Positions 50,201-57,179 of a stretch of DNA of 64,000 nt are shown one piece after another. The first letter of the stretch is position 1, and each line of letters starts with the position of its first letter. The notes beneath the pieces were generated by a model, which ran no database searches, had not been told where the DNA came from, and saw only the letters and a list, made by a program, of their open reading frames with translations. The DNA comes from Symsagittifera roscoffensis (Eukaryota; Xenacoelomorpha; Acoela; Convolutidae), in the NCBI RefSeq assembly GCF_963678635.1, contig NC_087069.1, forward strand, positions 13,110,651-13,174,650, given 5' to 3'. A program made the position numbers and the translations under genes.

Positions 50201-52422
50201 ACACCTTAAGTCGAAATACACCACCTGAATTACTTACACGAAAAACAACAGTTGAAATACCCAAAAATATAAAATTCTACCTTGCAGAAAACGAAACATC
50301 ACCCCGATTGGAATGCAAATATGCAGTAAAAACTGATATTGAACAATCACAAATAAATAGTTTACAACATTTTCCACTTTATTTAGATTGTCAAAATAAT
50401 CATTATGAAGTTGACTTACTTGGAACATCAACTTTCAAACCAATCCCATATTCTCAATGGATAAAAAATAACACCCAACAAAAACGAACAAAACAACACC
50501 TACCTAAAAAAGACCATTTTCCACTAATTGAAAAAGAAGATTTAACTGATAAAATAAATTTATCAGGACCACAAACAAATGATTCAAAATACACAATAAA
50601 TCAAGTTTTTGACCTTCACGACCCACTTGATACAATACCATTATCTAAATTAGAAATCGAAAACATTTTTCTCCCCCCAACAGAAACAATTACAATTTCA
50701 ACACTGAAACAATATCAAAACCTTGACCCAGTAATTCGACAACTAAAATCATGGCACAAATATAAAACTAAACCTATCAAAGCAGATTCAACCATTCTAG
50801 GAAACAAAACACTCCTCCGATACTTTCGCAAGTTTAACAATACAACAATTAACGAAAATACAGACCTTTTAGAGTACAACCTTAATGAATCTACAGTTCC
50901 CTGTCTCCCTATAAGTATGATTCTTATAGCTTTTAATATTTCACATACACAAAACATTAAAGGACACTCTGGATCAGAGAAAACATATTCAAATTTTATA
51001 CAAAATTTTTACTTCCCAAATGCACCAATTTGGATAAAAGTACTATGCAATGATTGTATAGTATGTCAATTAAATAAACCTTACCCAAATCAAAAACAAA
51101 TAGCACAAAAACAAGATTTTAAAGGACAAAGTTTATACTTTAATCATCGTATCTCATTTGATACTAAAGGACCAATTTCACCCTCATCAGAAGGAAACTC
51201 CTACATTATGGTAATTGTTGACGCATTTACACATTATGTAGCACTTAACCCAGTACCACATTGTAACGCTTATTACGCATACACAACACTTTATGAACAC
51301 TGGATAGCAAAATTTGGACTACCAGAAATTTTAGTCACAGACAATGGTACAGAATTCATAAATAATGAGATAATAACACTATGTCATTTATACAACATTA
51401 AACACAAACCACGTACATCTCATGCACCTTGGACAAACGGCTTAGTCGAAGGTATGAACCGTTCACTACAAGAATATCTTAGATGTATCATCAACGGAAA
51501 TGATACCAAATATACCGAATGGTCAGCAGATGTAAAATTATTTCCATTAGCATATAATTCACAAATCACGACAACTTTAGGAATGTCACCATACGAAATG
51601 GTTTTCAACCAAAAGCCACGCAAACCAATAATGTTTACAGCAAATTCCCATAAAAACGCACAAGGTTATTGTCAACCAAATAAAGACTCAATTTGTTATA
51701 ACCTACCATTACATACGCACGATGAAGATCATTTTCATCACCCACAAATCCTTAAATTAGCCTCCGGTACACACACCGAATGGATTTTAAATAGAGATAA
51801 GAAACACAATGAAATTTACCAAAAAATAACGAAAAAGTTATTACAAAGACAAAACATAAATGAACAAATCAATTCACGTTTTACACCAGCTTCCGATTTA
51901 AAAATTGGAACATTTGTTTTAATACCTAATTTTAATACTCAAAAAGGAATTTCTAAAAAATTACAACCCCTCCGAAAAGGACCCTATCAAATAATTGCAA
52001 AACCCACAGATGTCACATATAAAATTATCGACTCAAACAAAAAAGAAATCGTTCAGCATCGAAACAACCTATTACCTTATTACCCAAAAGAATACGCACT
52101 CCGCGAATTAACCCAATTATATTCTTTCACAGGATTAAAAATTATTCAAAACGAACCACATCTGAAAAACACAGAACAAAATGATAACCCCACCGAAAAT
52201 CAAAACACAAAACCAATCGCTACCAAAAACAATACACAAAACCATAAAGAATCTCCAAAACAAAGAAAAAATAGAAAAATGACAGAACAAATAATACCCC
52301 AAGAAGAAATAGACAAATCAGAACATAGAAAGACAACAAGACTCCGAAATCAACCACGTAAAAACTACAAAATGTTCATCCCCCAATCTAAAATATTAAA
52401 GAAAGTAGAATTTAAAAAGTAA
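44200..52422 (+). CDS. gag-pol: Fused Gag-Pol polyprotein (2740 aa)
   Basis: The start is ATG at 44,200; the frame is open 12 bases further up only from a TTG. Domains: Gln/Asn/Pro-rich gag N-terminus; capsid-like retrotransposon gag region about residues 600-790; CX2CX4HX4C knuckle 842-855; Asn/Arg/Ser-rich segment about 905-1070; aspartic protease with Asp-Ser-Gly at 1229; a ~350-residue linker; RT with first Asp at 1674 and YLDD at 1737-1740; RNase H with Asp 1886, Glu 1929, Asp 1956; integrase with HHCC finger (His 2249, His 2256, Cys about 2283-2289) and Asp 2321, Asp 2381, Glu 2417 (35 residues apart, DD35E); GPY domain near 2594; Lys/Arg-rich tail. RNase H before integrase plus GPY is Ty3/Gypsy. 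There is no frameshift or stop between gag and pol, so gag and pol would be made in equal amounts unless processed or spliced. Codons are strongly A-rich. Confidence 0.95.
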   Translation: MSSTHTPGDETPDDDEIFPFIVDADTDRGQHIFCQNLLVNLFEPGISPCKTEFPDVKIKRQIIDHYLKDICNITQQYGIYSIEFTSPNHNNRTYTIQTDDLDLEFSKVFSEYIKDIQYHNSQRANSIFTNEVFAIIYSYISILENELPLTNVSPTETSKHLRVRHEITLLSSYLNIIKENFTKDDVSQHTKHDLQKILAWFIIDYFTHNIDLIAQARKNFRPQNSNDDTAITEQSDYVWDPEWSHPAFINFPQSISSQEIGTISYIRDYVRVIPLTIDATPLNYNTFLPDTQNNSLNSTVIHNENLNGTRNLTQQDIQTPSHFINEEIVHTTTTQQSISPIRPNLTTPRNTNPSQTQVTLQSTVKPSVAPKYSHMDYQTYKPMTIPSKTRKTFTRNNFADHNYNYTHPSKTNYKPQRNFNQYTKPRNWDNPTAQYNSTNFQPNPPQDRSENYPFFQQNKNKKQTSYQMDYLSSDEDFLQPDIFAPNTQEYRRQGIQKTRTNHRNFSPQSIDAQYQQPIQQQNPINIQSFQPIQQQNPMTTHSYQPSQMQNEIPLPYYLQQHEITRNQLSNFSQMPNAAESLQMTMNPYLMGGSSITSNKPLMVFTGTDPEYSVEDYLNAVTANLILNIGPEPINTPLHQNWIHRRTALIQTTLDGAAQKWFSVLPQEIKSNWKRFTQEFSKMFDSERNKQQQRVLCNEIRRLPNETIKQIAVRIETLVRKAYSLNTHDYKNTKMTEILMMTLTPQLRKIAIKKRASHPSSIREPDLDFRKLVDKLEQAEITMKLEETENLKLQYVNKIETTSTNINNIQESETDLVEKITEILNIYEKNPNFKGKPSFKKWCNYCRRYGHSISECRQKQQDSQNKPQKYKEPNKSFYQYMKKDQNLPNKNVYSNNSSGKPLPNNTSYTRNQSPYNSSYRGRSPERRNTYNSSQNHYNRPNSRNNYSRSNSNTQRFVSRSNSQSRNNYYPNNQSRNSSYNRNRNYSYNRNRSYSNNRNQNYPNNRSRNNSYNRSNYNRPNNNYQNRSRNNSQNRHPSYNNRYRNYSQSPHRNNNHYNNSNNRHRSSTPKHQRQINQVQANPETTSDPPGIDDTVTDTLQLNQINCTSSDSESDTENTLDINMIKVENDYESVIYEQPFPSHLYENQSQILQNHYTTPINSTPTTQETNAKNTTEQPNQNVKTKCLNTNHIYQNIQKEQPKEKIWTIPFLLESSRNKEFQPPDLEIDFLIDSGAESNIINIPTWNEIKILHPKLTPLETSSKLATAQGSTLINYGKIQLFLLPTRTMEQSKILNKPFKQIFHITDIKYNIIGIPFISKYIPTINILNSKILIKDKYTKTKDTSLTFFQRLNKQPPFFSKFYPIFNQQRKHLKPLSGNIYNFSIKQVHQYDKEQNKQKFYMSDFEFKPIHKFFKITISSIKYLKNSNSDIISLHVYNNTPYQVTLPLGLLGYCETNATISPIHEKAYRVNNILQLLDICQSTILNEQLSINNIISNENRNTDYFTKTPYFKPTFNISNYTENQQKFLTMFNFQHSQITQDEFEKLAKQLIKYSSVYATSKFDVGKISSSLHLPLKPDAVFEKQRASKVPIHLHDKVNRLLDILEQYNIISPVNKEEQPKGNTFINPVIILAKGESLKIVLDARYLNSLIDESKCNWPIEPIQVILTKINGKYFTTADMNSAYNQMPLDEQSRRLTQFVIGNQQYEFNRLFYGISIGPAAFSAFMSKIFRPLILKKNAITYLDDVFMQSQTKDEMFKVLEQYHQILQNENLKAAPDKSHFFLTRVKFLGHNIERKTITPLKSRIDAIQKLQPPTNKKKIQEFLGMLNFLSKYVYKMQLYLRPFYNTLRQQNNFEWNTEHQARFEEIKKLLTEQISNTIPDPDQPFYAMCDASNFGIGAALLQSHNGTNKMNLISANSRLFTQAELRLSTLMRECTAIIYTLTEYEFLILGSKHPTVLFTDHKPIIFLFTQKSNPNHRVYRFQLILMKFPNLHIVWTAGKNLALPDTLSRNTPPELLTRKTTVEIPKNIKFYLAENETSPRLECKYAVKTDIEQSQINSLQHFPLYLDCQNNHYEVDLLGTSTFKPIPYSQWIKNNTQQKRTKQHLPKKDHFPLIEKEDLTDKINLSGPQTNDSKYTINQVFDLHDPLDTIPLSKLEIENIFLPPTETITISTLKQYQNLDPVIRQLKSWHKYKTKPIKADSTILGNKTLLRYFRKFNNTTINENTDLLEYNLNESTVPCLPISMILIAFNISHTQNIKGHSGSEKTYSNFIQNFYFPNAPIWIKVLCNDCIVCQLNKPYPNQKQIAQKQDFKGQSLYFNHRISFDTKGPISPSSEGNSYIMVIVDAFTHYVALNPVPHCNAYYAYTTLYEHWIAKFGLPEILVTDNGTEFINNEIITLCHLYNIKHKPRTSHAPWTNGLVEGMNRSLQEYLRCIINGNDTKYTEWSADVKLFPLAYNSQITTTLGMSPYEMVFNQKPRKPIMFTANSHKNAQGYCQPNKDSICYNLPLHTHDEDHFHHPQILKLASGTHTEWILNRDKKHNEIYQKITKKLLQRQNINEQINSRFTPASDLKIGTFVLIPNFNTQKGISKKLQPLRKGPYQIIAKPTDVTYKIIDSNKKEIVQHRNNLLPYYPKEYALRELTQLYSFTGLKIIQNEPHLKNTEQNDNPTENQNTKPIATKNNTQNHKESPKQRKNRKMTEQIIPQEEIDKSEHRKTTRLRNQPRKNYKMFIPQSKILKKVEFKK
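46723..46764 (+). other. Nucleocapsid zinc knuckle
   Basis: Exact CX2CX4HX4C spacing (CNYCRRYGHSISEC) marks the nucleocapsid part of gag, which binds genomic RNA. The ~165 residues after the knuckle are an unusual Asn/Arg/Ser/Tyr-rich low-complexity domain. Confidence 0.9.
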
Positions 52423-53023
52423 TTTTAAGATTTTATACTTCACAATCTTGAAACCTCCGTAACATTTTTCATTTTAATTTTTCAAAATAACATGCTCACA
52501 AAGTACGCAATAATTCTAGTTCAAAATAGACCAATAGGATTCATCCAATCCGCCACTTTCTCTAACTCAAACTAAGATCAATTAGACGAATAATCTAGAA
52601 CTCCAGGCACATCTCTAACTATAACTTTACAACCTCCAGGTCAAAAATAAGCAAACCACTCCAACTTGACAGTTAAAATAAATATCACCATAATACCGTA
52701 CCCCTCCCTTATCTAATAACCCAAAGATCAACAATATTTCCCCAACTCAGACCACGAATACCCCCAAAACAAATTTGATAACTTAGCCTAAAGTAACAAA
52801 ATGAAAATTTTAATTAGCCTAAAGTATAAAAATCTCGCCATACCCCGGATCATTTGACAAACAAAAATAAAGAAAAAGACGACCTCCCAGTCACCATGAA
52901 AATTGCCCCCAACAATTTTTTACGAAACTCAACCCACTTGTCAAAAAACTAATAAATAATTCGACCACACTAGAAAATCGCCTCAAACAGCAAAAAATAT
53001 TCGACAAAGAGATCATTTCTTAA
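52423..53023 (+). other. Non-coding stretch between pol and the 3' gene block
   Basis: About 600 bp with no long frame. It holds a repeated ttagcctaaagta (52,785 and 52,815), the second running into TATAAAAA (52,825-52,832), a possible internal promoter. It is also a candidate site for splice acceptors of a subgenomic mRNA. Confidence 0.4.
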
Positions 53024-53254
53024 ATGCTTTTCTCTCAAACAGTCGCTCAAATATTTATCAATTTTAAACATTTTTTTTCAATACTTCAAGTCTTTATAAT
53101 CTTTCTTTTTGATATCATCGAATCTTTTCTAATAATCATAATAATTTTTTGTAACATTTTTTTAATTTTCTACACAATAATTGAACTATTCCTCCAACTT
53201 TCCAAAACCCTTGAATATATCCACAGGTACGATTTTAACAACTTGTCTAAATGA
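53024..53254 (+). CDS. Small membrane protein 1 (76 aa)
   Basis: ATG at 53,024. Residues ~10-60 are almost wholly Ile/Phe/Leu, enough for one or two membrane spans, with a polar C-terminus. No family recognised; size and hydrophobicity recall viral small membrane or viroporin-type proteins, but that is only analogy. The stop overlaps the next start as ATGA. The - strand wreck keeps a hydrophobic frame in this place and the same TGA. Confidence 0.6.
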   Translation: MLFSQTVAQIFINFKHFFSILQVFIIFLFDIIESFLIIIIIFCNIFLIFYTIIELFLQLSKTLEYIHRYDFNNLSK

Positions 53255-53439
53255 TACGAACAATTTTCAGTAGAACTGATATTTTTTTATTGTTTGTAAT
53301 TTTCATAACATTTCTATCATCCCTCATTTTGACAATATGTAAATGTATAAAGAAAGCAATCATTACATTTGCCCTAGCAACAATTTTTCTAATTCTTTTT
53401 TTAGAAGAATATTATAATAAACATAAACCCTCTCACTAA
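53251..53439 (+). CDS. Small membrane protein 2 (62 aa)
   Basis: ATG at 53,251 overlaps the TGA of the preceding ORF (ATGA, -1 frame). Two hydrophobic segments (about residues 11-29 and 36-50) flank a Cys-Lys-Cys-rich loop, suggesting a two-span membrane protein. Homologous DNA is visible in the - strand wreck (near 15,890 and 19,960), though the ATG is GTG there. The role is unknown; tight coupling to ORF 1 suggests joint expression. Confidence 0.6.
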   Translation: MIRTIFSRTDIFLLFVIFITFLSSLILTICKCIKKAIITFALATIFLILFLEEYYNKHKPSH

Positions 53440-53444
53440 AGTAA

Positions 53445-54581
53445 CAATTCAAAAATCCATCAAAAATTGCTACCCAACAGTCACATAATCAGTCTTCACC
53501 GACATCATCCCAAGATAACCAAACACCACCATCAACTACTCAAAATCCTCAAACATCTACACGAATTTCTTTTCAAGACAATCCATACACCTTTGAAGAA
53601 AGGCACGCTCGTTTATCTGAACCACTAGAACCAGTTCAACGACAAGCATCCCTAAGTGAACCAACATATAATCTATACCCAACACTACCACAAGAACTAA
53701 GTAGAATACGAAACCTTAGTCAAAACCAAAACACAGCAGAAATAAATAGACAAATTATACATCCTCGACGAAATAGAAATTTTCAAACTCCCCGAGTTCA
53801 TTTTGATATACCTCAATCCCCAACACAAACCACTCCAGAAAACACCACTGGTATCACACCAGAAACTCCTACACTTTTCTCACAACGAAGCACTTCAAGT
53901 CTACCTTCAGACTACTTAGGTTCAACACCAACATCTGAACAGATACGTGAAAATCCTTTTAACCCCCCAAACCTAACATCACGACTGCCATATTGGACTA
54001 CAAATTCATTCACACAAGGTGAACCAAATTTAGTCAATGACCCCATAGACATTTCTACGGATACAACAACATCCTCATCACTACCAGAAACATTATCACT
54101 ACCATCAACACCATCAATAAGTCAATTTTCACCACTACCCTTTAACTTAAATTTTCCAAATAATCTCGACGCCAGATATCGAGAACAATCATCAATAAAT
54201 ATTCCTTTAAGATTAGATTGGAATACATTCACAGCACCTCCACCACTATTTGGACAACATCAAGAAAGTAACCGCCTTCATAACTGGGCACTTAATAGAT
54301 TACAATATCGCCAAGATATTCACAACGATATCCGTGATCACAATATTCAAATACTCCAACAAAACAGTTTACAATTAAAATTTGAAATCACAGTTAAGTT
54401 AAATAATATTACCCAACATCCCTACCCATTAAATCCACCTAACATAACAGCTCAATCACTACCACCACCGTTTATAACTACTGAAGTAATATACAAATAC
54501 GACAGATACACTAAAAACACAATTGGTTACATTACATTTTATAATCCATACTCAGGATTATCATACACATGTATATTCTAA
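53445..54581 (+). CDS. Pro/Ser/Thr/Gln-rich accessory frame with no ATG (378 codons)
   Basis: An uninterrupted frame from the stop at 53,442-53,444 to TAA at 54,579-54,581 contains no ATG codon at all. The first ~250 residues are rich in Pro, Ser, Thr and Gln and look disordered. The last ~120 look folded, with a Leu/Gln-rich helix followed by a beta-like region. It overlaps the env ATG by 13 bases and lies in the -1 frame of the preceding ORF. A homologous region occurs in all - strand units. Without an ATG it must be reached by splicing from an upstream ATG exon, by a non-AUG start, or by another recoding event. Frameshifting from the preceding ORF is unlikely because TAA at 53,442 blocks that path. 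Confidence 0.65.
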   Translation, partial: QFKNPSKIATQQSHNQSSPTSSQDNQTPPSTTQNPQTSTRISFQDNPYTFEERHARLSEPLEPVQRQASLSEPTYNLYPTLPQELSRIRNLSQNQNTAEINRQIIHPRRNRNFQTPRVHFDIPQSPTQTTPENTTGITPETPTLFSQRSTSSLPSDYLGSTPTSEQIRENPFNPPNLTSRLPYWTTNSFTQGEPNLVNDPIDISTDTTTSSSLPETLSLPSTPSISQFSPLPFNLNFPNNLDARYREQSSINIPLRLDWNTFTAPPPLFGQHQESNRLHNWALNRLQYRQDIHNDIRDHNIQILQQNSLQLKFEITVKLNNITQHPYPLNPPNITAQSLPPPFITTEVIYKYDRYTKNTIGYITFYNPYSGLSYTCIF

Positions 54582-55225
54582 AATTATTAATTTTTCTCCA
54601 AACCCTTTTCCTAATAACCTCAAATCAAAACATAAACCCTTCCCCTCGTACAGGACCACAAGATTTATTAGTAACACATTACGATTGCGAAGAAAATGAA
54701 CAAAAAACACTACATAAATATGCAATCAATCAAGTATCACAATGTGAAACAGAACCACAAGCTATAGAAACCACAGATATAATAGCAACACTCTATTCAA
54801 AAGCCCGAGCAACAACAGTTACAGGTTATAAATTCACAGCAACATTTTCCGAAAAGAAAGTACATTGTTCACAAGTCTCGAACGGAAACAAAAACCGACT
54901 TGACCATGAATCATTCTATCAAAGTAATATAGAACGTCTTTTACATCTCAATCCCGACGATTGTAAAAATGAATTACTTAGACTAAACATCACAAAAAAT
55001 AAAAACTCCCAAAGAAAGTTAGTTAATTTTCAAGTTTTTTCAGATTCTGTACATCAATCACAACTTGAAAGACACCAAGGACATATAAGACTAGACGAAA
55101 AATACCCGTATAACGGCGCACACGGACGATTAACCTATGACCTACATGATAAACACTGGATACCACACATTGGTATAAATAACCCATCAAAGCAGACACA
55201 AAAAATAAAGGATACCAAGAAATAA
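54569..55225 (+). CDS. env: Envelope glycoprotein, N-terminal ORF with signal peptide (218 aa)
   Basis: ATG at 54,569. Residues 1-19 are a clear signal peptide (short N-terminus, Leu/Ile/Phe core). After ~20 residues comes a Tyr-Asp-Cys start of an ectodomain with spaced cysteines and one Asn-Ile-Thr glycosylation site. The arrangement resembles the N-terminal part of class III-like (chuvirus/gB-type) glycoproteins carried by some invertebrate retroelements; this family call is tentative. The stop at 55,223-55,225 overlaps the next ATG as TAATG, and the - strand wreck has the same arrangement. The product would be a secreted or membrane-associated env subunit unless joined to the next ORF. 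Confidence 0.7.
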   Translation: MYILKLLIFLQTLFLITSNQNINPSPRTGPQDLLVTHYDCEENEQKTLHKYAINQVSQCETEPQAIETTDIIATLYSKARATTVTGYKFTATFSEKKVHCSQVSNGNKNRLDHESFYQSNIERLLHLNPDDCKNELLRLNITKNKNSQRKLVNFQVFSDSVHQSQLERHQGHIRLDEKYPYNGAHGRLTYDLHDKHWIPHIGINNPSKQTQKIKDTKK

Positions 55226-56841
55226 TGTTTTTCGATTGGAAAATACAACTCGAAAAAATACAACTCACACGAGATTTATCTGATAATACAATGATCTATC
55301 AAGGAATCCGACTACCTTGTAAAAATGATCAAGGATATTGCGACCCTACAACGAGAACACAAGCAACAATTGTTTGGTTCCCCGAAGACACATGTACAAC
55401 ATTTCAAGTAGCAAAAATACACGCTCGTATGATAAAATTTCACGAAAAATATTTCATACAATCAATTCCATATGAACAAGTCCATCCATCACGCAAACTA
55501 AGTTCCGATTTTAGAAACATAGACAATATAGAAAATAAATTGACACGTTTTCAAATATATCAAGAAACAGAACTTGCATGTAAATACAGGAATCCACTTC
55601 ACAGAACACAATACTCTGAAATATTAGTTGAATATGAAAAAGGATTCGACATGACCACTGGTAAAGTAAAAATCGACCCATACGCCACAGGTCATCCTCT
55701 AAACGAAGGAACATCCTATATACCAGTTAATTTTGAAAAAAGCAACGGACAACCTGGTGGACATCTAAAACCTTATGACACCAGAAGCACACGCTTACAA
55801 GAATTATCACTAATGAATACTACATATTTTGGTAATATCCACTATGATATTCATTTGGATATGAAACTAGACTATACAATTAGCCGCATTTTTCAAGAAA
55901 TGTCACTCTCTGAATTAGAAACACTACATCAACTATGCGAATTAGAACGAACACAAATATTACAATCACTTGCACTAGCAGTACTAAAAATACCCTACGC
56001 AGGATACTTAGTATCAGGAAATAGATCAAATTTTTTAGACTACGAAGGAAACATCTTATGGTTTTATACTTGTACTAAAAAAGTATCACCACTATACGTT
56101 TTTGAAGATAAACGATGTTATAAAAGAATTCCTATCTTTTATAAGAATAAAGTACATTTCGTGGATACACTTTCACGAAGAACCTATTTCTGGGATACCG
56201 CAGTCCCATGTGGATCAGAAAATAGCCACAATGTAGTACAACTAAACCCTGATGAAAACAAATATTATCTTCTCACTCCATATCCCACATTAATGCAATC
56301 ACTCAAAAAATTTTCACCAGAAAGCATTCGCGCTATTGCTCGAAACCCAAATATAGACTTACAATCAATAGGAATCTATTCAAAATCAGATATTCAACAT
56401 CACATTAGAACACAACAATTCCAAGAATTATTAACACAAATGGACACTATACAAAGACAATCAATAGACCAAAACTTACGCAAACTTGCAGAAACCGCAG
56501 GATTTGCCGATATCTACACGCAAGACTATAGCGGATATTTTAAAGACATAAAAGATTATATATATCTAAACGGCGAAAAATACCGTCCCCAAGATATATC
56601 ACCAATTAACATTTTTAGCTTTGTTACACTCAAAAATGAAATCCTAGATTTTCTAGGATGGCCCTACTACATCTTAGAAAAATTGACTATTCTATACGCA
56701 ATGTTTAACTTTATTGGATTTCTTTTCTCACTCTTAAAAGGAATCTACAATACATGTGCTATACACACACAAGTAAACAGACAAGCAAGCGTAGCACGCA
56801 TACTCTTTGCAGGATTTTGGGAATTTTTTCCACATCTATAA
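55225..56841 (+). CDS. env: Envelope glycoprotein, second ORF with membrane anchor (538 aa)
   Basis: ATG at 55,225, -1 relative to the preceding ORF. A Cys-rich conserved block lies at about residues 30-60 (GIRLPC...GYCD...TIVWFPEDTC), followed by a long ectodomain with paired Cys. A membrane anchor starts near residue 487 (ILYAMFNFIGFLFSLL) before a short tail. It has no signal peptide of its own, so it would need the upstream ORF, or splicing, to enter the secretory route. Compared with the - strand wreck, one base is absent near 56,815. Env therefore stops at 56,839-56,841 and its former tail continues in the -1 frame as the next ORF. Confidence 0.75.
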   Translation: MFFDWKIQLEKIQLTRDLSDNTMIYQGIRLPCKNDQGYCDPTTRTQATIVWFPEDTCTTFQVAKIHARMIKFHEKYFIQSIPYEQVHPSRKLSSDFRNIDNIENKLTRFQIYQETELACKYRNPLHRTQYSEILVEYEKGFDMTTGKVKIDPYATGHPLNEGTSYIPVNFEKSNGQPGGHLKPYDTRSTRLQELSLMNTTYFGNIHYDIHLDMKLDYTISRIFQEMSLSELETLHQLCELERTQILQSLALAVLKIPYAGYLVSGNRSNFLDYEGNILWFYTCTKKVSPLYVFEDKRCYKRIPIFYKNKVHFVDTLSRRTYFWDTAVPCGSENSHNVVQLNPDENKYYLLTPYPTLMQSLKKFSPESIRAIARNPNIDLQSIGIYSKSDIQHHIRTQQFQELLTQMDTIQRQSIDQNLRKLAETAGFADIYTQDYSGYFKDIKDYIYLNGEKYRPQDISPINIFSFVTLKNEILDFLGWPYYILEKLTILYAMFNFIGFLFSLLKGIYNTCAIHTQVNRQASVARILFAGFWEFFPHL

Positions 56842-57179
56842 ATAAAATTCTTTTAGACGCACAAATAAAAGAATATAACACAAAAATAACAACACGACAA
56901 AATACATACGACGAAGAACATAACAATGTCGACACACAGCCAACGGCACCACAATTACCACCCCTACCAAATAACCATCCACTATCCCTAGCCCCGCGAA
57001 ATTTTAGAAATTTAGCAATCACACATAATCCAAATTTTCGACTCACCACATCACAAAGTCCCGTCCAACATATAATGACACATCCATCACAAGATGATAA
57101 TACTTATGAACAAATTATTGAACAGCCCCATACCACCGCTTTTCAATCTCAAAATAATAATTTTTTTAGCCCACGATGA
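56754..57179 (+). CDS. Env cytoplasmic-tail frame, separate in this copy (141 aa)
   Basis: From about 56,820 on this frame matches what is, in the - strand wreck, a continuous extension of the env frame. It is most likely the env cytoplasmic tail, shifted out of frame here. The ATG at 56,754 lies inside the env anchor region and is probably not a natural start. The tail is Pro/Gln/Asn-rich and contains PTAP (56,940-56,951), the classical TSG101-binding late motif, and later YEQI, a Tyr-based sorting-like motif. The stop overlaps the next ORF as ATGA (57,176-57,179). Confidence 0.5.
   Translation: MCYTHTSKQTSKRSTHTLCRILGIFSTSINKILLDAQIKEYNTKITTRQNTYDEEHNNVDTQPTAPQLPPLPNNHPLSLAPRNFRNLAITHNPNFRLTTSQSPVQHIMTHPSQDDNTYEQIIEQPHTTAFQSQNNNFFSPR

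Noticed and set aside
55190..55230. Programmed -1 ribosomal frameshift fusing the two env ORFs
   Set aside because: The direction would fit, but no canonical X XXY YYZ slippery heptamer is present in phase before the stop; termination-reinitiation or splicing fits the conserved TAATG better.
54569..56841. Phlebovirus-type (class II) envelope as in nematode Cer/Tas elements
   Set aside because: The cysteine pattern and the split organisation do not resemble that group by eye; a class III-like origin seemed closer but remains tentative.
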